This document shows, one piece after another, positions 11,883 to 19,763 of a stretch of DNA of 64,000 nt (the stretch's first letter is position 1; each line of letters starts with the position of its first letter). The stretch is taken from NCBI RefSeq assembly GCF_002811765.1, contig NZ_NPDR01000004.1, positions 310,001-374,000 of the forward strand, written 5' to 3'. Below the pieces are notes generated by a model that was given only the letters and a program-made list of their open reading frames with translations, had not been told where the DNA came from and made no database searches. The DNA comes from Leptospira saintgironsiae. GTDB taxonomy: Bacteria > Spirochaetota > Leptospiria > Leptospirales > Leptospiraceae. The position numbers were made by a program, and so were the translations under genes.

Positions 11883-12116
11883 ATGGCAGATTTCGAAAAG
11901 ATTAAGTCTATTATCGTTGAGCAACTTGGAGTGGATGAGTCTGAAGTGACTCCTGAAGCACACTTCATTGATGACCTTGGTGCAGACTCTCTTGACACAG
12001 TTGAACTCGTTATGGCTCTTGAAGAAGAGTTTGGCGTTGAAATTTCCGATGAGGATGCTGAAAAGATCCAAACCGTCGGAGACGTAATTAAGTTCATCGA
12101 CACTCTAAAGTCCTAA
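11883..12116 (+). CDS. acpP: Acyl carrier protein
   Basis: The 77-residue acidic protein has the phosphopantetheine attachment motif [10 protein letters not shown], with the serine near residue 37. It carries acyl chains during fatty acid, lipid A and phospholipid synthesis. I chose the ATG at 11883 because GGAGG lies six bases upstream and the resulting MADFEKIK start is normal for ACP. An in-frame GTG at 11865 falls within the upstream hairpin. It is followed by a terminator and then rnc, the usual acpP neighbourhood. Confidence 0.96.
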   Translation: MADFEKIKSIIVEQLGVDESEVTPEAHFIDDLGADSLDTVELVMALEEEFGVEISDEDAEKIQTVGDVIKFIDTLKS

Positions 12117-12122
12117 TTGACT

Positions 12123-12170
12123 AGACCTCCGGGTTCTTACGGGAACTCGGAAGTCTTTCTTCTATTCCTT
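12123..12170 (+). terminator. Terminator-like hairpin between acpP and rnc
   Basis: AGACCTCCGGGTTC (12123-12136) pairs with GAACTCGGAAGTCT (12143-12156), with one mismatch and one wobble, around a six-base loop. A pyrimidine-rich tract with several Ts follows. It may end the abundant acpP message while letting some transcription reach rnc. Confidence 0.7.
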
Positions 12171-12183
12171 TTATCAAAATCCT

Positions 12184-12921
12184 TTGATAAAAAAAAAACA
12201 CAATCAGAACCAAAGCAATACTGATCCTAAAAATAGGAAGGATCCTTCTCTACTTGCGTCCGAACTTGGTTTAAAATTTAATAAACCTTCTTATTTAGAA
12301 ATCGCATTCATACATAGTTCTTACAGAAACGAAAATCCACAGTACAAAGAAGATAACGAAAGACTTGAGTTTTTAGGGGATTCAGTTCTCGGACTCGTGG
12401 TCGCAAAATATTTATACAGAACAAATCCTTCTGCGAATGAAGGAGAACTTTCCAGAAAAAAAGCAACCTTGGTTTCTACCGCAATGTTGAACGGGCTCAG
12501 CGAAAAATTAGGGCTGACTTCTTACGTTTTATTAGGAAGAGGAGAAGGTCAGGGAGGCGCCCAAAAAAAACTGGGGGCCAATCTATTTGAATCTTTGGTC
12601 GGTGCGGTTTATTTAGACCAAGGAATGGAAGCAGCTGAGAAGTTTATACTCGAACATCTTATAGATTACATTAAAAATTCCGATAAAGTAAAAGAGGCCA
12701 CGGATTTTAAATCCATCCTCCAGGAAATTTGCCAAAAAAAATTTAAACTTCTACCTTCTTACAGATTACTAAAAGAGATCGGGCCGGATCACGAAAAGAC
12801 CTTTTACGTTAGTGTATCCATCCGGGACAAATACTCTGCAGAAGGTAAGGGAAAGAATAAAAAGTTCGCGGAACAAGACGCCGCGAAACAATTATTAAAG
12901 GCCTTAAAGATCAAGGTTTAA
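12184..12921 (+). CDS. rnc: Ribonuclease III
   Basis: The 245-residue protein has the RNase III signature ERLEFLGDSVLGL near residue 59, the second acidic site (LFESLVGAVYLDQG) and a C-terminal double-stranded RNA-binding domain from about residue 178 (DFKSILQEICQKKFK to EQDAAKQLLKAL). It cleaves structured RNA, including rRNA precursors. The start is uncertain: the TTG at 12184 has no clear Shine-Dalgarno sequence, and the first 25 residues are polar and rich in Asn and Lys. The stop overlaps the start of the NUDIX gene. Confidence 0.92.
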   Translation: MIKKKHNQNQSNTDPKNRKDPSLLASELGLKFNKPSYLEIAFIHSSYRNENPQYKEDNERLEFLGDSVLGLVVAKYLYRTNPSANEGELSRKKATLVSTAMLNGLSEKLGLTSYVLLGRGEGQGGAQKKLGANLFESLVGAVYLDQGMEAAEKFILEHLIDYIKNSDKVKEATDFKSILQEICQKKFKLLPSYRLLKEIGPDHEKTFYVSVSIRDKYSAEGKGKNKKFAEQDAAKQLLKALKIKV

Positions 12922-13394
12922 TGAAATCTAATATGGAATTCTTTTTTAAAAAGAAAGGTTTAAGGGTCCGCGTTGCCGCTTTGATCCGAAATCGTAAGGG
13001 AGAGATCCTTCTTTTGCAGCAAAAAAAGAAGGATGCCTATTATTGGTTATTGCCTGGCGGCGGAATTGAATTCGGAGAAAGTGCAGAAGACGCTCTTAAA
13101 AGAGAATTAAAAGAAGAACTTTCTTTGGATATCACCAGCGCAAATTTTCTATTTTTGAATGAGTCCATTGATCCTAAGGGAAATCGTCATCTTCTTCAGT
13201 TAGTATTCTTAGCCACCGTTAAAAAGCAAGACCCGACAGTGAACCTGAAAGAAAAGGCGATCACAGGATTCGGCTATTTTCCTTTGGGTGCGGTTTTAGA
13301 AATGGATATAAGACCGGATATTAAGGATTTTCTTTCTTCCGGAAAATACAAACCGGCTCCTTTTATACGAAGCCAATGGGTATATGATAAATGA
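12921..13394 (+). CDS. NUDIX hydrolase
   Basis: The 157-residue protein contains a NUDIX box from GGGIEFGE to RELKEELSL. It matches the consensus except that the glycine of the last triplet (XGU) is a serine. The metal-binding glutamates REL-x-EE are intact, so the enzyme is probably active on a nucleoside diphosphate derivative. The substrate cannot be inferred. It shares one base with rnc and four with aroB, so the three genes are translationally close. Confidence 0.88.
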   Translation: MKSNMEFFFKKKGLRVRVAALIRNRKGEILLLQQKKKDAYYWLLPGGGIEFGESAEDALKRELKEELSLDITSANFLFLNESIDPKGNRHLLQLVFLATVKKQDPTVNLKEKAITGFGYFPLGAVLEMDIRPDIKDFLSSGKYKPAPFIRSQWVYDK

Positions 13395-14485
13395 ATCCTA
13401 TCCGGGAAGTACAGATCAGAGCATTTTCAAAAGAATATAAAGTACAGATCCACCCAGACTTCAGGGGCTTAGGAGAAACGATCAAAAGATTTTATCCTGT
13501 TTCTTCCATATTTATACTTACGGAAAGAAAACTTTCAGGATTGTTTTCCAAGTTTTACGAATCGGAACTTTCCGGTCTTGGGATTCCACATCACGAAATT
13601 TATATTAAAGGCGGAGAAAAAAATAAACATATTCTCCGCACTGCAGAAGTTTATAATAAATTGATAGAGCTCGGAGCGGACCGCAAAAGTTTGATCCTTG
13701 CATTGGGCGGCGGAGTAGTTGGCGACTTTGCTGGATTTATCGCATCCACATTCCAAAGAGGAATTCGTTTCGCTCAAATTCCTACGACCTTACTTGCTTC
13801 TGTAGATTCTTCTGTAGGTGGAAAAGTAGCAGTGAATGCTGATCTTGGGAAGAACATGATCGGCTCCTTCTACCAACCTGAGTTTGTATATTTGCCTTTG
13901 ATTGCATTGTCCACTTTGCCCAAAAGAGAGTGGAGATGTGGAATGGCAGAGATCGTAAAACATGGTCTTTTGTCCGGAGGAGAATATCTGGAGAAGGTCC
14001 GCTCAAACGATAAATCTGTCTACGATCATACTTCTCCAGAACTTTTGGAATTGATCGTTGGGTCTATTTTATATAAGGCTAATATAGTTTCCCAAGATGA
14101 AAGAGAAACCGGTTTAAGAAAAGTCCTGAACTTAGGACATACTACCGCTCACGCCATAGAGTCTCTTACAAATTACAGAAGGTATTCTCATGGAGAAGCA
14201 GTTTCTATCGGGCTTTTGACTGCAATTATTCTTTCCGCTGAAAAACAAGGCCTGGATATTGCTTGGATTGAGGCCTTGAAAAAGATCTTAAAAGCATATG
14301 ATCTTCCGTATCATGATAAAAGTAAATCCACTCAGGTAGCAAAACACACTCTTCATGATAAGAAGAATGTAGGAAATTCAGTTCGATTTGTTCTTCTTCA
14401 GTCTCCTGGGAATCCAATTTGGGATATTCCAATCGAACTGGAAGAGATAGCTTCTGCTTTTAGAAAACAGAAGAAGATGGATTAG
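13391..14485 (+). CDS. aroB: 3-dehydroquinate synthase AroB
   Basis: The 364-residue protein carries GGGVVGDFAGFIASTFQRG and IPTTLLASVDSSVGGKVAVN, the NAD and active-site segments, plus the zinc ligands in LNLGHTTAHAIE and YSHGEAVSIG. It closes the ring of DAHP in the second step of the shikimate pathway and so feeds aroA and pheA-tyrA upstream in this window. The start overlaps the NUDIX gene by four bases. Confidence 0.96.
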   Translation: MNPIREVQIRAFSKEYKVQIHPDFRGLGETIKRFYPVSSIFILTERKLSGLFSKFYESELSGLGIPHHEIYIKGGEKNKHILRTAEVYNKLIELGADRKSLILALGGGVVGDFAGFIASTFQRGIRFAQIPTTLLASVDSSVGGKVAVNADLGKNMIGSFYQPEFVYLPLIALSTLPKREWRCGMAEIVKHGLLSGGEYLEKVRSNDKSVYDHTSPELLELIVGSILYKANIVSQDERETGLRKVLNLGHTTAHAIESLTNYRRYSHGEAVSIGLLTAIILSAEKQGLDIAWIEALKKILKAYDLPYHDKSKSTQVAKHTLHDKKNVGNSVRFVLLQSPGNPIWDIPIELEEIASAFRKQKKMD

Positions 14486-14534
14486 AATTCGCCTTGCCTT
14501 GGCTTAGAGTTTCTTTAGCCTGGGCTCTCTCATC

Positions 14535-15404
14535 ATGGAAGAAATTTTACGGTTATTAAATCCGATTTTCCTTCTGAACTCGAAGGAACGAACTATCACG
14601 GAAGAGTTCGTTCTGGTCGCGTATTTTATCCTGACCCTGGTAATCGTTTATAAAACTTTCGTTTTGAGTTTCGATAGGATCAGTCCTCCTGCTGATAATT
14701 CTGTCAGATATAATCGCAGGCGAGTGACTCGGATCTTGTTTGTGGTTGTGGGAGCAGTATCCCTTCTTCCTGTAATTTTTTCCGGACTATCTTATCTTCC
14801 TACAGTGATGGGTCTTGCTGGAGCCGGTATCGTAATCTCTTTAAAAGATATTACTTTGAATTATGTGGGTTGGTTGCTTATACATGGTAGCAACGGTTTT
14901 GAAGTAGGCGACAGGATAGAAATCGAAGGTATTAAAGGGGATGTAGTCAATATAGGGATCAATCGTTTCACTTTGATGGAGTTAAGTCCTGACCCTAAAT
15001 CGGAGCAATCCACAAATCGATTGGTGCATCTTCCGAATCATACGATCATTCTTCATAAAGTTTATGTGGTGAAGGAAAAAATGGGATTTGTATGGGACGA
15101 ATTCAGGATCAAGATCCCTCATAGTTCTGATTGGGAGGCCGCTGAAAAAATCCTGAACGGAATTTTGAAAAACGGATCCATCATAGACCAACATAAAATA
15201 GATTATTCAGTAAGAGAACTTTCCAAAAACTATTTGGTTCGCTTAGGTAAGACCACACCCATCGTGTACATAAATGTAGAAGAAGGTGGAGTATTATTTT
15301 CTCTTAGGTATCTAACCCATATCAAAGAAAAGAGAAACCAGAAGGCTAGGATCTCCAGGGAAGTTCTGAAAGAATTTGCAGATGCTGGAATTCAGTTCTT
15401 GTAA
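14535..15404 (+). CDS. MscS-family mechanosensitive channel
   Basis: The 289-residue protein has three predicted membrane spans, near residues 22-42, 72-90 and 95-120. The third holds the glycine- and alanine-rich pore helix (GLAGAGIVISLKDITLNYVG) typical of MscS. A beta domain follows (FEVGDRIEIEGIKGDVV). It would release solutes on hypo-osmotic shock. Its stop codon abuts the stop codon of convergent pyk, with no space for a terminator between them. Confidence 0.9.
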   Translation: MEEILRLLNPIFLLNSKERTITEEFVLVAYFILTLVIVYKTFVLSFDRISPPADNSVRYNRRRVTRILFVVVGAVSLLPVIFSGLSYLPTVMGLAGAGIVISLKDITLNYVGWLLIHGSNGFEVGDRIEIEGIKGDVVNIGINRFTLMELSPDPKSEQSTNRLVHLPNHTIILHKVYVVKEKMGFVWDEFRIKIPHSSDWEAAEKILNGILKNGSIIDQHKIDYSVRELSKNYLVRLGKTTPIVYINVEEGGVLFSLRYLTHIKEKRNQKARISREVLKEFADAGIQFL

Positions 15405-16829
15405 TTATCGTATTTTATAAATTTGTAAAAAATCCACGGACTTAGCTTCTCCGCCCGGTGCTCCGGAGAGAATAACGACTATATCTCCAGGAGTTAACAT
15501 TCCATCTTCCGGAAGTTTAGTTTCCATATAACGGATCATATCAAAGAAAGTTTCCATAAATGGCATTACGTAAGGTTGAACACCACGATATAATTTCATC
15601 TTTCTTGCAGTCGCTAAATAAGGAGTAAATGAAAGAATAGGAACCTTAGGTCTCATTTCGGAAGTGATGAGTGCAGAATAACCACTTCTTGTAAAATTCA
15701 CTATTGCTTTTGCATTGATGCTATGAGCGATCTCTCTTGCGGCAGAACCGAGTGCCGCTCTTTCTATTTCTAATTCGGATTTTTTTAAATTCCAATGGAT
15801 CTCGTAGATTCTATCTAAGTTTTCAGTTTCTCTTAGAATCTTAGCCATCATCTCTGCTGATTCCACTGGATATTTTCCACTGGCAGATTCTCCGGATAAC
15901 ATGACTGCATCTGTTCCATCCATAACTGCATTTGCAACATCACTTGCTTCTGCTCTTGTAGGTCTTGGATTGTCTACCATGGATTCCAACATTTGAGTGG
16001 CGGTGATCACTGGCTTGCCTGCGCGGTTCGCTTTATAGATAAGTTCTTTTTGTAAAACTGGGACTCTTTCTGTTTCTACTTCTACCCCTAAGTCACCCCT
16101 CGCGATCATGATCCCGTCGGCTGCTTCTAAAATTTCATCTATATTACGGATCGCTTCTGGTCTTTCTATTTTGGCGATGAGCCCTGTTTGTGTTCCTCTC
16201 ATCATTTCTCTAGCAAGTTCTAAGTCGGAGGCTCTTCTTACGAAACTTAATGCGACGTAATCCACTCCTAAATTTAATGCGAACTTCAAATCCAGTAGAT
16301 CTTTTTCGGAAAGTGCGGGTGCAGAGATAGGAGTTCCCGGCAAATTAATTCCTTTGTTGCTTTTTAGAATTCCTCCTATTATAACTTTTAAAACAGCTTC
16401 TTTGCTTGATTTGGATTCAACTTCTAGTACGAGTTTACCGTCATCTACTAATAGTTTGTCTCCCGAACGAAGATCTTCTATCATGGCAGGGTAGGTAGTG
16501 CCGACCGCCTCGGAATCTCCTAAGTATTCCGCGTCGGGTAAAAGTCTGATTTTGTTTCCTTTTTCCAATTCGATTTGGGGAACCCGGAGTTTTCCGGTTC
16601 TGATTTTTGGTCCTTGCAGATCCGCCATGATGCCGAGAGGAACGCCGGACTCGGATTCGCATTTTCGCAAAGTTTCAAAAACTTTTTTGTGAACTTCGTG
16701 AGTGCCGTGAGAGAAATTCATTCTCGCGATGTCCATTCCGGCTCGGAGAAGTGCGGTGATAGTATTTTCATCTGAGGAAGAAGGGCCAATGGTGCAGACC
16801 ATTTTGGTTTTTTTTTCCGGGCTAAACAT
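15405..16829 (-). CDS. pyk: Pyruvate kinase
   Basis: The 474-residue protein starts with KTKMVCTIGPSS and holds MNFSHGTHE, the metal and substrate motif IMIARGDLGVEVE and the TATQMLESM segment. It converts PEP and ADP to pyruvate and ATP. The ATG is preceded on the minus strand by GGAGG nine bases upstream. It is divergent from the HDAC-family gene and converges on mscS. Confidence 0.96.
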   Translation of the reverse strand: MFSPEKKTKMVCTIGPSSSDENTITALLRAGMDIARMNFSHGTHEVHKKVFETLRKCESESGVPLGIMADLQGPKIRTGKLRVPQIELEKGNKIRLLPDAEYLGDSEAVGTTYPAMIEDLRSGDKLLVDDGKLVLEVESKSSKEAVLKVIIGGILKSNKGINLPGTPISAPALSEKDLLDLKFALNLGVDYVALSFVRRASDLELAREMMRGTQTGLIAKIERPEAIRNIDEILEAADGIMIARGDLGVEVETERVPVLQKELIYKANRAGKPVITATQMLESMVDNPRPTRAEASDVANAVMDGTDAVMLSGESASGKYPVESAEMMAKILRETENLDRIYEIHWNLKKSELEIERAALGSAAREIAHSINAKAIVNFTRSGYSALITSEMRPKVPILSFTPYLATARKMKLYRGVQPYVMPFMETFFDMIRYMETKLPEDGMLTPGDIVVILSGAPGGEAKSVDFLQIYKIR

Positions 16830-16906
16830 GAATGGGAACCTCCGAAAATTTGGACGTATTTAAGAATGCTATTTCGTTCTTTACGGGGCGAAACCGAAGG
16901 GTAAGC

Positions 16907-17839
16907 TTGGGAAAAAAAAGGCACACCCAATTGCGCCAACTGTTAGAACGGCTCGCTCTAGTTTATCATCCGGAATACAATATGGACCTTGGTCCTCACG
17001 TATTCCCCGCACGTAAATACGCAATGATATACAATCAAGTCAAGGAAGATCCTAAACTTTCTTCTTTGCCTGCCCTCCAACCGGCCCCGGTCGGAGAGGA
17101 AGAATTAAGCCTAGTCCATACTCCAGAATTCATTTCTGATTTTATGAATTTGCGATATACGGATCGGACCATGTATTCTGAGCTCCCTCTCAATCAAACT
17201 ATGGTCAGAAGTTTTTGTCTAGGAGTGGGAGGGACCATTCTTGCGACTGAGATGACCGAAAATTATAAATATGTGTATCATATCGGTGGAGGATTTCACC
17301 ACAGCATGCCGGATCGTGCAGAAGGTTTTTGTTATCTAAATGATGCTGCGATCGCGACGAAACTTTATCTTCAAAAATATCCGGAACGAAAGGTTTTATT
17401 TATAGATCTGGATCTTCACCAAGGGAATGGGAACGCTAGAATTTTCCAAGGAGACCCTTCGGTTTGGACTTTTTCTATGCACCAAGAAGAGTTATATCCT
17501 AAAAAAGAGAAGTCCAATCTGGATATACCTTTGGACAACGGGACGGGTGACAAAACATATCTTTCCCGTTTACAAGATGGCTTGGATAAGATCCAAAAAG
17601 AATTCAAACCGGATCTGATCTATTATTTCGCGGGTGCGGATCCTTTCGAAGATGATTCTTTAGGCGATCTAAAGCTTACTTTCGATGGATTGAAGGCAAG
17701 GGATAAAATGGTAAAAACTTTTGCGGATTCTTTGGATATTCCCGTGGTGGTTATGCCAGCAGGTGGTTATGCAAGGAATTTCCACGACACAGTTCGTATT
17801 CATTTTAATACGATCAGGGTTTTCGCCTCCTTAATTTAA
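16907..17839 (+). CDS. Histone deacetylase-family (AcuC/HDAC-like) amidohydrolase
   Basis: The protein has class I HDAC-type motifs: IGGGFHHSMPDRAEGFCYLN with the catalytic His-His pair, DLDLHQGNG with metal-binding Asp and His, and GADPFEDD with the third metal ligand. It should remove acetyl or similar acyl groups from a protein lysine, polyamine or small molecule. I chose the TTG at 16907 because AAGGG lies six bases upstream. The upstream ATG at 16832 would put 25 extra polar residues across the pyk ribosome-binding site. Two downstream genes follow at 4 and 0 bases, suggesting an operon. Confidence 0.85.
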   Translation: MGKKRHTQLRQLLERLALVYHPEYNMDLGPHVFPARKYAMIYNQVKEDPKLSSLPALQPAPVGEEELSLVHTPEFISDFMNLRYTDRTMYSELPLNQTMVRSFCLGVGGTILATEMTENYKYVYHIGGGFHHSMPDRAEGFCYLNDAAIATKLYLQKYPERKVLFIDLDLHQGNGNARIFQGDPSVWTFSMHQEELYPKKEKSNLDIPLDNGTGDKTYLSRLQDGLDKIQKEFKPDLIYYFAGADPFEDDSLGDLKLTFDGLKARDKMVKTFADSLDIPVVVMPAGGYARNFHDTVRIHFNTIRVFASLI

Positions 17840-17843
17840 TTAC

Positions 17844-18659
17844 ATGAGTATATTTTCCGGTTCAGATAAATCCACATCGGGTCAGAGTTATATCGATCCA
17901 GAGGCATTAGGTCTCATCGACGTAAATAGAGAATTCAAAACACATTTAGGGATAGAAGATACTCTATTCAATAGATTCTCCGCTAAGGAAGTTCATGAAC
18001 TTTTGGAACAATCTGGAATGTTCGAAATGTTGCAGTTCAGGGGATTCCAAAAAACAAAATTAGAGATCCATGGAATTTCAGAAGTTGATAATCGAATCTA
18101 TATCAAAACAGAAGAGAACGAAATTTTAGTTCATATGCGTTTGAAATTTTCAGACTTTCTTTTCAAAAAGATAAATGAATCTTTTCCAATGATCTATATT
18201 GATTGGCTTTTAAGCCAAAACGTAAGGCTCGGAAAATTGGGAGAAAAGAAAAAATTATTCGAAGGCCAAGAATATCCAGGCTTGAATATAATGAACGAGA
18301 TCACTTCTTTTATCCGTTTACTTTCCGGAAAAATTGGAGCAGCAGGTGCTTTTAATATTCCTGAATATTTTCACGACGCAGTTCTATTTCATAAAAATTT
18401 CAGATATTTATCTCCTGAAAAAGAGGGAGAATTTAGAGCATTACTCAGATGTTTTAAAAAAGAAAATCTAAGATCTCTCTCCGGAGCCATCCATTCCGGA
18501 AAAATTTTAGATAACCAGGCCTCTGCAGTATACTCCTGGAGTTACGGAGAAATGGTGTCCGCGACCAATCCGTACCTCGAAAAATCCTTGTTTGACGAAC
18601 AGTATGATTCTATGGTTGCCAGAATTTCCGAGACCAGGGAATTTTCTAGGATCGATTAG
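17844..18659 (+). CDS. Unknown protein in HDAC/phosphatase operon
   Basis: This 271-residue cytoplasmic protein has no signal peptide, membrane span or motif I recognise. It is mixed alpha/beta, with segments such as YPGLNIMNEITSFIRLLSGK near residue 150 and a conserved-looking FNIPEYFHDA. The gene starts 4 bases after the HDAC-family stop and ends directly before the response regulator ATG, so it is almost certainly co-transcribed with both. A role in the same acyl or signalling pathway is inferred from position only. Confidence 0.7.
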   Translation: MSIFSGSDKSTSGQSYIDPEALGLIDVNREFKTHLGIEDTLFNRFSAKEVHELLEQSGMFEMLQFRGFQKTKLEIHGISEVDNRIYIKTEENEILVHMRLKFSDFLFKKINESFPMIYIDWLLSQNVRLGKLGEKKKLFEGQEYPGLNIMNEITSFIRLLSGKIGAAGAFNIPEYFHDAVLFHKNFRYLSPEKEGEFRALLRCFKKENLRSLSGAIHSGKILDNQASAVYSWSYGEMVSATNPYLEKSLFDEQYDSMVARISETREFSRID

Positions 18660-19763
18660 ATGACATCAATTACGATTAAGCCTGAAATTCTGATCATAGA
18701 CGACGATCGAGACGTAGGAGAAGCCCTGGAAATTCTCCTCTCCAAACTAGGTTACAATTCTACTTTTTTTGATTCAGTGGAGAAGGGTAAGGAATATTTC
18801 GAAAAAGAATCCAACCCAATCGTCTTCTTGGACATCCATATGCCAAAAACCAGCGGGTTGGACGTCCTACCTTATTTCAAAAATTTGATTCCTGCCACCC
18901 AGGTCATCATGATGACTGGAGAAAGGGATATCAATAATGTGGTGACTTCTCTCACTCATAAGGCTTCTGATTTTCTTTTAAAACCATTTTCTCTTCAGAC
19001 AGTTCGTATCGCGGTCCAAAGAGCTTTGGATTATTATACTTTGCTAAAGGAGAAGGAAGCGAGGGATGAAAATATCCTGAGAGATCTAAGACTTGCCTCT
19101 AAGATCCAAAAAAAGATACTTTCTGTTCCTGTAATTTCTCCTCTGGAAGTGATTGTAGATAATACTCCTGCCTCTTTTGTGAGCGGAGACTTTTATGTTC
19201 TTTCTAAAATAGGAAATAAGGTAATGGTCCTTCTTGGAGATATCGAGGATCATGGAGTTACTTCCGGACTGATCGGACTTCTCATGACTAGCATCGCAAG
19301 AGAAGCTTATAAAGAAAGCCAGGATCCTTCTAATGTTCTTAAAAGAATGAATCTTGAACTTTCCCAAGAGATAGGAACTCATAGTTTAACTGCTGCGGTT
19401 GCCGTGATCGATCTGGAAAAAAAGACAATTTGTTATGCAAGGGGAGGCCATCCTTTCCCTGTTTTATACCAGGCCGCCGGACAAAAACTTCTGAACGAAA
19501 AATCGGGACAGTTACTTGGTATCATGGATGCTCTTGAATTTGAGTCACACGAGATTCCTTACGAGTCCGGAGATGTTTTGTTCTTATACAGTGATGGATT
19601 ATTAAACAGCCTTTCCAGTCCTCTATTCAAAGAATTGGAAGATGTCCGCAAAAAAGGGCTAAGTATAGAAGATTACCAGGAAGCAATCCGAACTTTCAGC
19701 AAGGTGAGTTTGCCTACTAGAGAATTCAGAGACGATTCTAGTTATCTACTTCTGAAACTCTAA
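18660..19763 (+). CDS. Response regulator with SpoIIE/RsbU-type PP2C phosphatase
   Basis: The 367-residue protein has a receiver domain at residues 9-125 (acidic triad D15-D17, phospho-acceptor D58 in FLDIHMP, KPFS near 109) and a SpoIIE/PP2C domain at about 150-367. The metal-binding aspartates are seen in VSGDFYVL, LLGDIEDHG, LYSDGL and FRDDSSY. Such proteins dephosphorylate STAS-domain anti-sigma antagonists in partner-switching systems when a histidine kinase phosphorylates the receiver. Two single-domain STAS genes lie elsewhere in this window, but linkage is unproven. Its 3' end overlaps the convergent gene by 18 bases. Confidence 0.9.
   Translation: MTSITIKPEILIIDDDRDVGEALEILLSKLGYNSTFFDSVEKGKEYFEKESNPIVFLDIHMPKTSGLDVLPYFKNLIPATQVIMMTGERDINNVVTSLTHKASDFLLKPFSLQTVRIAVQRALDYYTLLKEKEARDENILRDLRLASKIQKKILSVPVISPLEVIVDNTPASFVSGDFYVLSKIGNKVMVLLGDIEDHGVTSGLIGLLMTSIAREAYKESQDPSNVLKRMNLELSQEIGTHSLTAAVAVIDLEKKTICYARGGHPFPVLYQAAGQKLLNEKSGQLLGIMDALEFESHEIPYESGDVLFLYSDGLLNSLSSPLFKELEDVRKKGLSIEDYQEAIRTFSKVSLPTREFRDDSSYLLLKL

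Noticed and set aside
12921..13394. NUDIX protein as pseudogene because of the altered final glycine
   Set aside because: The metal-binding glutamates are intact, the length is normal and the frame is unbroken.
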